From Paenibacillus oralis (GTDB lineage Bacteria; Bacillota; Bacilli; Paenibacillales; Paenibacillaceae): a stretch of 64,000 nt of DNA. A model generated the notes under the pieces. That model was not told where the DNA came from, did not search any database, and saw only the letters and a list, made by a program, of their open reading frames with translations. The DNA lies in the NCBI RefSeq assembly GCF_003863965.1, contig NZ_RRCN01000001.1:3368304-3432303 (forward strand), read 5' to 3'. The number at the start of each line of letters is the position of its first letter. Position 1 is the stretch's first letter. Position numbers and translations under genes: made by a program. This document shows positions 45,411 to 53,391 of the stretch, one piece after another.

Positions 45411-46409
45411 ATGCAGCGTTTTGTAAACAATCCCGATCTGATCGTGGACGATATGCTGAAAGGATATGTCAAAGCCCATGGAGATACGGTCAAACTTTCG
45501 GACCGCAATGACCGTGTGGTGAAGAGGATTCAAGCCCCGGTGGAGGGCAAGGTGGGCATTGTCACCGGCGGCGGCAGCGGCCATGAGCCGGCCTTTCTCG
45601 GTTATGTCGGCGAAGGGCTGGCCGATGCGGCCGCGATTGGCGAGGTCTTCGCTTCACCGCCGGCCCAATCGTTCTTTGACGCCATCGTCGAAGCCGATTC
45701 TGGCAAAGGGGTGGCCTGCCTGTTCGGCAATTACGCGGGCGACAACATGAACGTCAAAATGGCGGTGCAGCTTGCGGAAGACGAAGGGATTACCGTGAAG
45801 TATGTGACCGCCACGGACGATATCGCTTCATCTCCGCCGGAAACCCGGGAGAAGCGGCACGGCATCGCCGGCGGCCTGTTCATGTGGAAGGCCGGGGGCG
45901 CGCGGGCGGCGATGGGCGGCTCGCTGGATGAAGTTGTAGCCGCTGCGCAAAAAGCCGTCGACAACACCCGCAGCATCTGCGTCGGGCTGGGCTCCTGCAC
46001 GATTCCGGCGGCCGGCTCTCCCAATTTCACCATTGAGGAAGGCAAAATGGAGTTCGGGATCGGCCATCACGGCGAGCCGGGAATCCGGGTGCAGCCGCTG
46101 GGGACGGCGGATGAAATCGCCGCGGAAATGACCGGCGCCATCCTGCGGGATTTTGCTTTCGACAGGCCGCAGAACCTGGCCGTCATGATGTCCGGTTTGG
46201 GCGCGACCCCGCTGATGGAGTTGTATGTGCTTTACGACAAAGTGGCAGAGATCCTAACGGGAGAAGGGCACCGGATCGAGCGCACGTTTATCGGCAACTA
46301 CGTCACGTCCCTGGATATGAACGGCGCGTCGCTCACGATCGTGCGCCTGGACGAGGAATTGAAGGAGCTCCTGGATTATCCGGGGCAATGCCCTGCCGTC
46401 AAATACTAA
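45411..46409 (+). CDS. dhaK: Dihydroxyacetone kinase-like protein, substrate-binding subunit DhaK
   Basis: 332 residues from the ATG at 45411 (TAAGGAGGG upstream). The covalent substrate-binding His is His220 in MEFGIGHHGEPG, Asp111 in NYAGDNMN corresponds to Asp109 of E. coli, and GGGSGHEPAF is intact, so the subunit should be active. The substrate may be dihydroxyacetone or another short ketose. The order DhaL-DhaK is reversed from E. coli. A MITE-like copy lies between this gene and the next. Confidence 0.9.
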   Translation: MQRFVNNPDLIVDDMLKGYVKAHGDTVKLSDRNDRVVKRIQAPVEGKVGIVTGGGSGHEPAFLGYVGEGLADAAAIGEVFASPPAQSFFDAIVEADSGKGVACLFGNYAGDNMNVKMAVQLAEDEGITVKYVTATDDIASSPPETREKRHGIAGGLFMWKAGGARAAMGGSLDEVVAAAQKAVDNTRSICVGLGSCTIPAAGSPNFTIEEGKMEFGIGHHGEPGIRVQPLGTADEIAAEMTGAILRDFAFDRPQNLAVMMSGLGATPLMELYVLYDKVAEILTGEGHRIERTFIGNYVTSLDMNGASLTIVRLDEELKELLDYPGQCPAVKY

Positions 46410-46430
46410 TAGTGTAATTCAAATAGTGTA

Positions 46431-46597
46431 GTTCAAAAAGTCAGGTTTTCAGGACCGAGAAGGTTGGATGAAGCTAGGGACTGAGTAGCGGAGCGTAGGT
46501 GAGCCTACGTGAGCAACGGAAGGCCCGGCTGAATTCAAGATTCGACGCCCGATCCACTTCATGAGCTGCTTCGTCATGGAAAGATGACTTTTTGAAC
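46431..46597 (+). mobile_element. MITE-like element, copy C
   Basis: 167 bp, same orientation as copy B, with GTTCAAAAAGTCA and TGACTTTTTGAAC ends. Its internal hairpin GTAGG/CCTAC replaces the GTAC/GTAC arms of copies A and B, i.e. pairing is kept although bases changed. It sits between dhaK and the hexulose-phosphate synthase gene. Confidence 0.82.
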
Positions 46598-46628
46598 AAT
46601 CTCTAAAAATTGGAGAGGAGACAGGAAG

Positions 46629-47264
46629 ATGAAACTGCAGCTGGCATTGGATGAATTGAAACTGGAGGAAGCGCTGGAGTTTGCCGAAAGGGTGAAGGAC
46701 TACGTCGATATTATCGAAATCGGCACCCCGTTTGTCATTGCCGAAGGCATGAACGCGGTCAGAACGTTTAAGGAGCGTTTTCCGGACAAGGAGATTTTAT
46801 CTGACGAAAAAATTATGGACGGCGGTTTCTTTGAATCGAAGTTAGCCTTTGATGCCGGAGCCGAATATGTAACGGCGCTTGGGGTTACCGACGCGTTGAC
46901 GATCAAAGCCTGCCTGAAGGCGGCGGATGAGTTCGGCAAGCAATTGGTGGTCGACATGATCTGCGTGGACAATTTGCCGGACAAAATCCGCGAGCTCGAA
47001 GGGCTTGGGGTTCACGTGCTGGCCGTCCATACGGGCGCCGATCAACAGGCGGCCGGCAGACGGCCGATCGATGATCTGAAGGTGATGAAGGCCCATGTCA
47101 AATCGGCCAAAATCGCCGTCGCCGGCGGCATCAACAGCAGCACAATCGACAAATACGTCGCGCTCGAACCCGACATCATCATCGTGGGGACGGGGATCAC
47201 CTATGCGGCGGACCCGGTCAAGGAAGCGCGGCTGATTAAAGAAGCGATGGGACGAAGAGCGTGA
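46629..47264 (+). CDS. hxlA: 3-hexulose-6-phosphate synthase
   Basis: 211 residues. OMP-decarboxylase-like barrel with Asp59/Lys61/Asp64 in ILSDEKIMDGG (the D-x-K-x-x-D motif), IEIGTPF, VHTGADQQ, AVAGGINSS and IIVGTGIT for phosphate. Condenses ribulose-5-phosphate with formaldehyde, or runs in reverse. The related 3-keto-gulonate-6-phosphate decarboxylase is an alternative by fold, but the partner gene downstream favours HPS. GGAGAGGAG upstream. Separated from dhaK by the MITE-like copy. Confidence 0.85.
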   Translation: MKLQLALDELKLEEALEFAERVKDYVDIIEIGTPFVIAEGMNAVRTFKERFPDKEILSDEKIMDGGFFESKLAFDAGAEYVTALGVTDALTIKACLKAADEFGKQLVVDMICVDNLPDKIRELEGLGVHVLAVHTGADQQAAGRRPIDDLKVMKAHVKSAKIAVAGGINSSTIDKYVALEPDIIIVGTGITYAADPVKEARLIKEAMGRRA

Positions 47265-47358
47265 AGATCATTGTGAGTGTGAGTGTGAGGAAAGTGAGTT
47301 GAATTGTAAGTTTGATGAAGATGGAGAATACAGTGAAAACGTAAGGAGAGATGCGGCA

Positions 47359-47922
47359 ATGAAACCATGCGGCAATTTGCTGGCGATATTGGAAGAGCTT
47401 GCGGAGGACGCGAAGCAGGTTGATGGCGGGGAGGTTGACGCGGTTAAGGACCTGATCGTCAAGGCCAAGCGCGTGTTCGTGGCGGGGGCCGGCCGTTCCG
47501 GGTTCGCCGCCAGGGGATTCGCCAACCGGCTGATGCATTTGGGGTTTAGCGCGTATTTTGTCGGGGAACCGACGACGCCGTCAATTCAGCCGGGCGATCT
47601 GCTGATCATCGGCTCCGGTTCCGGCGAGACGGCCAGTCTGAAGGCGATGGCGCAAAAGGCGCTTGATCAGGGGGCAACGCTGGCCACCCTGACGATTTTT
47701 CCGGCGAACACCATCGGTTCCCTGGCCTCGGCCTGCATCAAAATTCCCGGCGTCACCTCCAAGGTGGATCAGGAAGCGGGCAAAGCGGCGTCGATCCAAA
47801 CCAAAGGCTCCTCTTTCGAACAGTTAAGCTGGTTGATCTATGATGGCATTATCATCGATTTAAAGCGGGAGACCGGACAAACCGATGAAGACATGTTCGC
47901 CCGCCACGCCAATCTGGAGTAA
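47359..47922 (+). CDS. hxlB: 6-phospho-3-hexuloisomerase
   Basis: 187 residues from the ATG at 47359 (TAAGGAGAG upstream), which matches the family length; an upstream in-frame ATG at 47299 would add 20 unlikely residues. SIS-domain motifs VFVAGAGRSGFAARGFANRL, LLIIGSGSGET and the catalytic-region KGSSFEQLSW are typical of PHI. It converts 3-hexulose-6-phosphate to fructose-6-phosphate. A GTGTGA microsatellite lies in the gap before it (47270-47288). Ends the PTS locus; terminator follows. Confidence 0.9.
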   Translation: MKPCGNLLAILEELAEDAKQVDGGEVDAVKDLIVKAKRVFVAGAGRSGFAARGFANRLMHLGFSAYFVGEPTTPSIQPGDLLIIGSGSGETASLKAMAQKALDQGATLATLTIFPANTIGSLASACIKIPGVTSKVDQEAGKAASIQTKGSSFEQLSWLIYDGIIIDLKRETGQTDEDMFARHANLE

Positions 47923-47973
47923 AGCAGAACCCAGTCGGCGGGTTCTCGGATAGTTGAATATTGCGCAACAAAA

Positions 47974-48010
47974 GCCCTTAAATCACCCTCGGGGAGATTT
48001 AAGGGCATTT
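47974..48010 (+). terminator. Terminator of the PTS/HPS-PHI locus
   Basis: GCCCTTAAATC / GATTTAAGGGC with a 10-base loop and ATTTT after. Confidence 0.8.
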
Positions 48011-48059
48011 TGTGGGTGCGGAGGGGAACCCACGGCCAGCGTTTTTGCAAAGTTCCTGG

Positions 48060-48259
48060 AAATAAAGGTGAAAAATGGACCTATTTCCTCCCAAAAAGGG
48101 TATACAGCAGAAATAAAGGAACTTTTGATCGCTATTTTAGATAGATGGCGTCAAACAGACGCTTTTTCCCAGCTTAATCCCCAAATAACGACGAAAATTT
48201 CCGCTATTTTACCCCAGGAGGGGGGAATCTCAAAATAAGTACACAAATTGTCTCTATTT
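48060..48259. repeat. Four-unit intergenic element, AAATAGCG family (copy 3)
   Basis: 27-bp units at 48060, 48111, 48183 and 48233; spacing 51/72/50. Central spacer shares GCTTTTTCCCAGC with copy 2. Units 1-2 start AAATAAAGG, unit 3 AAATAACGACG. Confidence 0.88.
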
Positions 48260-48338
48260 CCAGTAGAGATTTGTTTTGCCCATCAAAGGGACCGCCGGAG
48301 GAATTCGTTCCAGCGGTCCTTCTTACAGATGACATTGC

Positions 48339-48522
48339 CATTGGATATATCCAATAGAATTGGAAATTGAATGGAAAATACAGCCGTTTGATTGGATATT
48401 TCCAATAGATGAGGCTCGGCAGGGCGGAAAACGGGAGATTTGGGCGTAATCTATTGGAATTTTTCCAATGAGAGTTCAAAAAGGAGTATGATTTCCGTCA
48501 ATCTATTGGATTTTTTCCAATC
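48339..48522. repeat. Four-unit intergenic element, ATTGGAT-TCCAAT family (copy 2)
   Basis: Units at 48339, 48390, 48450 and 48502; spacing 51/60/52, identical to the copy at 26615. Spacers are also largely conserved between the two. Only 80 bp from the AAATAGCG element before it. Confidence 0.88.
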
Positions 48523-48923
48523 AATCTACCTGTTCCCCTCCTAAACTCAAGTAATCTTTCTTGATTACCGCTCCGGGCTGCGTTAAGTGATACGCTCCAG
48601 CTCGTGGATGCCTCGCGGCGCGTCAAGTAATTCTCCCAAGGTTTACGACCGATTTATTTCATCCTTTAAAAAAGCGGGGTTTTTGCCCCAAATCGCCCCC
48701 ATGACTCTTCACCGCATGATACGAACATCGGCCTGGTGGCTCCAGGATGGGGCAGTCCTCGTTTACGGCGCCGATAGTTCAACAATTTTCCGCCAAGGCA
48801 TTCAAGTTATCTTATCAAATAAGCTCATAAATTGTTAAAAAAGCGCAAATAAACTTCATAGTTCCTTTATATTTTGACACAAATCTATTTAAAATTCATT
48901 TCGCACAATGGAAAGGAAAGGTA
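48523..48923. other. Unassigned intergenic region before the polysaccharide locus
   Basis: No gene recognised. The word TCAAGTAAT or near matches occur at 48547, 48583 and 48623; a short GGGG-TTTTTG-CCCC hairpin lies near 48675; and TTGACA (48874-48879) could be a -35 box without a good -10. An 83-codon open frame (48587-48838) has no ribosome site and looks non-coding. Could be a regulatory leader or decayed DNA. Confidence 0.4.
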
Positions 48924-50057
48924 ATGGAGGTTTTCATTGTGAGAGATATCGTAATTTTCACGGACCACGAGAGAAACATTTCTTATACGGAAATTAACCG
49001 TTTCTATGCGGTTAAATATTTCGCGGAACCGCGCGCGGACATTCTGCTTCAGCCCGTGCTTTGCTGCATTGTCGATTATGCGGACCCCGAGCGGGTTATT
49101 GCCGCCTCCAACACCATCCGCGCTTCGTTGCCGGAGGTTGCTTTGCTTCTCATCACAGAAATGGGAGCGGCGTTAAGCGATAATGATCTCATCCGTATTC
49201 GCGGGGTGGGAAGAATCAGTCTGATCCACTGGAAAGAGAATTACCGGAGCAAACTGCTGCTGGAAATTCAGAAACACTTCCATCCGGAGTTTCTCTCGGA
49301 AGGCCCGCATACCGCTTTTATCCTCTCCGTTTACAATGAAGAACAGCGCTTCAGGCATGTGCGCCGCTTTTGCGAACGCCTGCAGGCCTATATTCAGGCC
49401 CATCTTATCGAGGGCTCCATTTATTTGATCGACGACGGCAGCGAGGACCGGACGCTGGAACTGCTTGAAGGGATCGAGCGGGAGACGAACCTGGCGGCAG
49501 GCCGGATCAACGAAAATGTCATTCCGCTGGTGAACGCCAGAAAACTGGGGAGAAATACCCGCAAGGCGGGCACTTATCTTGAAGGAATGCGCACCATCGA
49601 AGCCGATTATTTTGTGTTTGTGGACGCCGACGATTCCTTTTTTATCGAGGACATTGCCCGGATGATCAATATTGTCAAAATGGGCTACTATGACATCATC
49701 ATCGGCACAAAAGACAACTCCGCGGAGAACCGGCCGTGGTTGAGGTTTTGGATCAGCAAGTGCAAACAGATTGTGTCCAAGCCCTTTTTGCCCGCGGGAG
49801 TCATCGACTCGCAGACCGGTCTGAAAGTGATGAGCGCCGTCGCCGTGCGGCGGATATTCCCCCATTTAAAAGAAGAGCTGGGTTTGGCCGTTGATTTGGA
49901 AATGATGTTCATCGCCAAGAAGCTCAAACTTCGGGTGCTGCAGCTGCCCGTCGAGTGTATTGACCGCGACGGCTCGCACATCGAGGTGTGGCGGGATTCC
50001 GTGCGGTTTATGCGCTCGCTGGTGGATATTTGGCGCCTTGATCGGCGGATTAGGTAG
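48924..50057 (+). CDS. Glycosyltransferase family 2 with receiver-like N-terminal domain
   Basis: 377 residues from the ATG at 48924; a GTG at 48939 with GGAGGT 7 bp upstream is an equally good start. Residues ~1-120 have the alternating strand/helix rhythm of a receiver domain (VLCCIVDYADPERVIAA, VALLLITEMGA, RISLIHWKENYRSKLLLEI) without a clear phosphorylation pocket. From ~130 a GT2 domain follows: AFILSVYNEEQRFRHV, YLIDDGSEDRTLELL, the DXD-type motif FVFVDADDSFF, and IIIGTKDN. No membrane segment. Probably transfers a sugar to a lipid carrier or links regulation with synthesis (inference). First gene of the polysaccharide locus. Confidence 0.85.
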   Translation: MEVFIVRDIVIFTDHERNISYTEINRFYAVKYFAEPRADILLQPVLCCIVDYADPERVIAASNTIRASLPEVALLLITEMGAALSDNDLIRIRGVGRISLIHWKENYRSKLLLEIQKHFHPEFLSEGPHTAFILSVYNEEQRFRHVRRFCERLQAYIQAHLIEGSIYLIDDGSEDRTLELLEGIERETNLAAGRINENVIPLVNARKLGRNTRKAGTYLEGMRTIEADYFVFVDADDSFFIEDIARMINIVKMGYYDIIIGTKDNSAENRPWLRFWISKCKQIVSKPFLPAGVIDSQTGLKVMSAVAVRRIFPHLKEELGLAVDLEMMFIAKKLKLRVLQLPVECIDRDGSHIEVWRDSVRFMRSLVDIWRLDRRIR

Positions 50058-50061
50058 CCCT

Positions 50062-51306
50062 ATGCTGCGGAGATGGCGTACGCTCGTTTTTCCGTTGTTT
50101 AATGTGCTGCTGAATGCGTTCAATTTCTTCTTCCATATGGCCGCAAGCTGGTATTTGACCCAGGATCAGTACGGGCAGGCCAACGCGCTGCTGGCTTTGT
50201 TCGCGCTGCTGTCCGTACTCGGCTTATCCGTCCAGCTGCTAGCGGCCAAGCTGGTTTCGCAAAACAAAGCCGGCGGCGGGTTTCCGGGGGGAGCGCTTGT
50301 TCCGGCGCTGACCGCTGCCGCTGTTTTTGCGGCGCTGAGCGGCGTCCATCCGCTGCTCGTTCACCTGCTTAACGTGGACGGCGGAGCGCTGATCCTGTTG
50401 TACGCGGTGGTGTCCATGCATATTCTGGTTAGCCTGTTCAGAGGAAGCATGCAAGGGCGCGAGCGGATGCTGGCGCTGAACGTCAATTTTTACCTCGAGG
50501 TTGGCGGCAAGCTTGCCGTCATCTTCGTTTGCGTCCCGTTGGGGCTGGAAGTCTGGAGCTTGATGCTGGCGCTGGCCGCGGGCATGATTTTAGCGCTCGT
50601 GCACGGTTGGCTTACGGAACGGAAAAGCGTCGGACCCGCATCCGCCGCGGACAGTTCGCTTCGCGGCAAACCGCTGAAGAGCCTGGGCCGGGAATGGATG
50701 GACACGCTGCTCATGAATCTGTTCATATTGTTTTTCACGTCGATTGATATGCTCGCCGTGCAGCGTTATTTGCCGGCCGATGCCGGCGTTTATGCGATTG
50801 CGCTCAAGTACAGCCAGCTTGTTTATTTTGTGGCGTTCAGCGTGATCACGGCATTTGTGCCCAAACTTGGCGCTAAGGCGGGAGACAAGGCCGCCCTGAG
50901 GAAACTGATTTTACTGTTCGGGGGATTTATGCTGGGCTGCGCGGGGTTTGTTTATGCCGGCTCTGCCTGGTTGTTTCCGCAGTCCATCCCGCTATTGTTT
51001 GGTTCCGAATATCAGGCGGCGGAGCGGTATCTTCCGCTCGGAGGCGTGGTATACTGGCTGCTTTCGGCTGTGTTGTTTTTCGCGCATCTGCATGTGCTGA
51101 CCGGGCGCAGACGTTTTATGCTGTGGCTTGCGGCCGGGGCGGCGGTGCTGCTGCTAAGCTTCGGCCTCCGGCACCGCACACCGGAAGATTTGCAGCTGGC
51201 GCAGCTTGCCGTATACGGGGGGGGTGCGGCCGGTTTTGCCGCCGATGCCGCGCGGGGCTTTAGACGGATAAAAGGGAGGGCTATGTATGAGAAATATCCG
51301 CAGTAA
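50062..51306 (+). CDS. Polysaccharide flippase-like membrane protein (MOP superfamily)
   Basis: 414 residues from the ATG at 50062, 4 bp after the GT2 stop; its ribosome site is weak, so coupling to the GT2 gene is likely. About 12 membrane segments (LVFPLFNVLLNAFNFFFHMA; LLALFALLSVLGLSVQLLAA; LILLFGGFMLGCAGFVYAGS). SSLRGKPLKSLGREWMDTLL-like loops are compatible with Wzx/MATE-type transporters. It would move lipid-linked oligosaccharide across the membrane. Overlaps the next gene by 20 bp. Confidence 0.75.
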   Translation: MLRRWRTLVFPLFNVLLNAFNFFFHMAASWYLTQDQYGQANALLALFALLSVLGLSVQLLAAKLVSQNKAGGGFPGGALVPALTAAAVFAALSGVHPLLVHLLNVDGGALILLYAVVSMHILVSLFRGSMQGRERMLALNVNFYLEVGGKLAVIFVCVPLGLEVWSLMLALAAGMILALVHGWLTERKSVGPASAADSSLRGKPLKSLGREWMDTLLMNLFILFFTSIDMLAVQRYLPADAGVYAIALKYSQLVYFVAFSVITAFVPKLGAKAGDKAALRKLILLFGGFMLGCAGFVYAGSAWLFPQSIPLLFGSEYQAAERYLPLGGVVYWLLSAVLFFAHLHVLTGRRRFMLWLAAGAAVLLLSFGLRHRTPEDLQLAQLAVYGGGAAGFAADAARGFRRIKGRAMYEKYPQ

Positions 51307-52513
51307 CTCTGGGGAAACGGTCATTTTACTGCTGTCGTGGCGGGATGTCTTCGCTCCCAAAAGCGGCGGGGCGGAGATATTCACGCATGAAATGCTAAAG
51401 CGCTCGGCGAATCCGCGCTTGCGTTTTATTCATTTTTCGCCGCGATTCTCCGGCGCCAAAACGCACGAGGAGGCGGACGGTGTAACTTACCTGAGAGCCG
51501 GCAATACGTTTAGCGTGATCGTGCATGCGATGCTGTACTACTGGCGTCACCGCAAAACCATCGATTTTGTCGTCAATCAATGCAATACCCACCAGTTTTT
51601 CACCCGGTTGTGGGTGCCGGGGGCCAAGCGCATCTTTTTCATCCACCAGTTGACGAGAGAAATCTGGCTGCAAAACCTGGGGCCGCTGCTGGGCGCCGTC
51701 GGTTATGTCCTGGAGCCGCTGCTGCTCCGCTTGGCCAGGAAGGACCGGGCGCTGACGGTTTCCCCCTCGACCCGCAACGATTTGGTGAAGCTGGGCTTTC
51801 AGCCCGGCCGGATCCAGATTATTCCCGAGGGGATTGAATTCGAGCATTGGCCCGAGCAGCGCTTTTTGCCCAAGCAGCGGCGGCCTACGTTTCTGTATGT
51901 GGGGCGGTTCGTCCAATATAAAGGCATCGATCTGGCGATTCAGGCTTTCGGGCAGTTCAAGCAAAAATACCCCTACGCGGTGCTGTGGATCGCCGGAAAA
52001 ACCGACAAGGCGTATGTACAAAAGCAGCTGAGGCCGCTGATGGAACAGTACGGCTTGCGGAGCGCGGAGCCGGAAGACCGTAAGGAAACCGCGCGGGAGG
52101 CGGACGTTTTCTTTCACGGCTTTGTTTCGCAGGAGAAGAAGCTGGAGCTGATGAGCCGCTGCCATGCGCTTGTTTTTCCTTCGCAGCGGGAGGGCTGGGG
52201 GCTGACCGTGACGGAGGCCGCGGCGGTCGGTACGCCAAGCATCGTCAGCAACACGGCGGGGCTGGTTGACGCGACCGATTTCGGCAAATGCGGCTATTTG
52301 ACGATCCATGGAGACGTGCACGGATTAGCGGCGCAAATGCAAAGGGTCGTCGAAAACCCCGATGAATATGAAGCGATCCGCCGGCGGGCGCATCAATTTT
52401 CGCGCCAATTTCATTTCGACAATACCGGAGCCGTGTTCGGCCGCTGGATGGACAGCTTGACGAAAGGAGAACAGCATTATGGAGAAAGCGGGGATCGTGT
52501 TTACGACGTATAA
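51287..52513 (+). CDS. Glycosyltransferase family 4
   Basis: 408 residues. GT-B fold: SWRDVFAPKSGGAEIFTHEML at the N-terminus, FLYVGRFVQYKGIDLAIQAF for the donor domain and the family E-x7-E region in PSQREGWGLTVTEAAAVGTP. ATG preceded by AAAGGGAGGG inside the flippase gene. Probably retains stereochemistry of a nucleotide-sugar donor; donor unknown. Overlaps the next GT2 gene by 35 bp. Confidence 0.9.
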   Translation: MRNIRSNSGETVILLLSWRDVFAPKSGGAEIFTHEMLKRSANPRLRFIHFSPRFSGAKTHEEADGVTYLRAGNTFSVIVHAMLYYWRHRKTIDFVVNQCNTHQFFTRLWVPGAKRIFFIHQLTREIWLQNLGPLLGAVGYVLEPLLLRLARKDRALTVSPSTRNDLVKLGFQPGRIQIIPEGIEFEHWPEQRFLPKQRRPTFLYVGRFVQYKGIDLAIQAFGQFKQKYPYAVLWIAGKTDKAYVQKQLRPLMEQYGLRSAEPEDRKETAREADVFFHGFVSQEKKLELMSRCHALVFPSQREGWGLTVTEAAAVGTPSIVSNTAGLVDATDFGKCGYLTIHGDVHGLAAQMQRVVENPDEYEAIRRRAHQFSRQFHFDNTGAVFGRWMDSLTKGEQHYGESGDRVYDV

Positions 52514-53366
52514 TAACGCCTCCAGTGTGGAGGCCTGTCTGGACAGCTGTATGCGGCAAAATTACCCCGGCCTGGAAATCTTCATCGCGGATGACGGCTC
52601 CACGGACGATACGGCCGCGGCCATCCGCAGCAAGGCGTCCGCCGCTCCCTATCCCGTTACGCTGCTGGAACTGCCGCACGGCGAACGCGGCGTGGCCCGG
52701 GTCAAGGCAGTGGAAGCGGCACGCCAGGCGGGCGCCCATTATTTGCTCGTGATCGATTCCGACATGATTTTGGACGATCATTTGCTGCGGGGCGGGATCG
52801 ATTACTTCGCTGCTCATCCGGAAGTAGGCGCGCTTGTGGTGCCTGAACAGGCGTTTACGCATGCCGGCAATTTTTTTTCCAAAGTCAAAGTATTTGAACG
52901 GAATGTCGTCAACAACGCCGGGGAAGAGCTGGGAAAAAGGTCGATCGAGGCGGCGCGTTTCTGGAGAATGGAGGCTTATGTCTGTACCGGGGGATTTAAG
53001 GCGGAGCAGATTTCGTTTGAAGAGATTCAGCCTACTCTCCGCTATCTTGAGCAGGGCGGGATTGTACGGCGCGCGACGTTCGGCAAACTCTATCACGATG
53101 AGAAAAAAGTGCTTCTGCGCGAATTGCTCAGAAAAAAAGCCTACTATTTTTCGGTGATGGACCGTACGTTAACTTCCGAGCCGGGAGGCTTCCGCAAAGC
53201 GCTGGAACGCTGGTATTTCTTCCGTCCGGTGCTGTACCGCCCGGCCAACCTGCGGAAATATGCCAAGCATCCGGTATTGACCGCCGCCATGTTGTATATG
53301 TATGTATGCCTAAGTTTTATTGGAATTGCAGCTTTGTTGAAATCACGGTTGTTGGGGGGCAAATAG
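52479..53366 (+). CDS. Glycosyltransferase family 2
   Basis: 295 residues. VFTTYNNASSVEACLDSCMR, IADDGSTDDTAAAI and VIDSDMILDDHL (DXD) mark the GT-A fold. One C-terminal membrane helix (LTAAMLYMYVCLSFIGIAAL). It starts within the GT4 gene after AAAGGAG. Likely adds one sugar of the repeat unit. Confidence 0.9.
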   Translation: MEKAGIVFTTYNNASSVEACLDSCMRQNYPGLEIFIADDGSTDDTAAAIRSKASAAPYPVTLLELPHGERGVARVKAVEAARQAGAHYLLVIDSDMILDDHLLRGGIDYFAAHPEVGALVVPEQAFTHAGNFFSKVKVFERNVVNNAGEELGKRSIEAARFWRMEAYVCTGGFKAEQISFEEIQPTLRYLEQGGIVRRATFGKLYHDEKKVLLRELLRKKAYYFSVMDRTLTSEPGGFRKALERWYFFRPVLYRPANLRKYAKHPVLTAAMLYMYVCLSFIGIAALLKSRLLGGK

Positions 53367-53391
53367 CCGCCGCGGATAGAGGAGGACACCA

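Noticed and set aside
46629..47264. 3-keto-L-gulonate-6-phosphate decarboxylase (UlaD-like) rather than HPS
   Set aside because: The adjacent PHI gene and the IEIGTPF/SDEKIMD motifs favour HPS, and no ascorbate-pathway genes are present, though the fold alone does not exclude it.
48060..48522. CRISPR array or tandem terminators
   Set aside because: Units switch orientation midway, spacers are not of equal length, and the units lack T runs or GC-rich stems.
48587..48838. 83-codon open frame before the polysaccharide locus
   Set aside because: No ribosome site, no recognisable motif, and it covers a hairpin and short repeated words.
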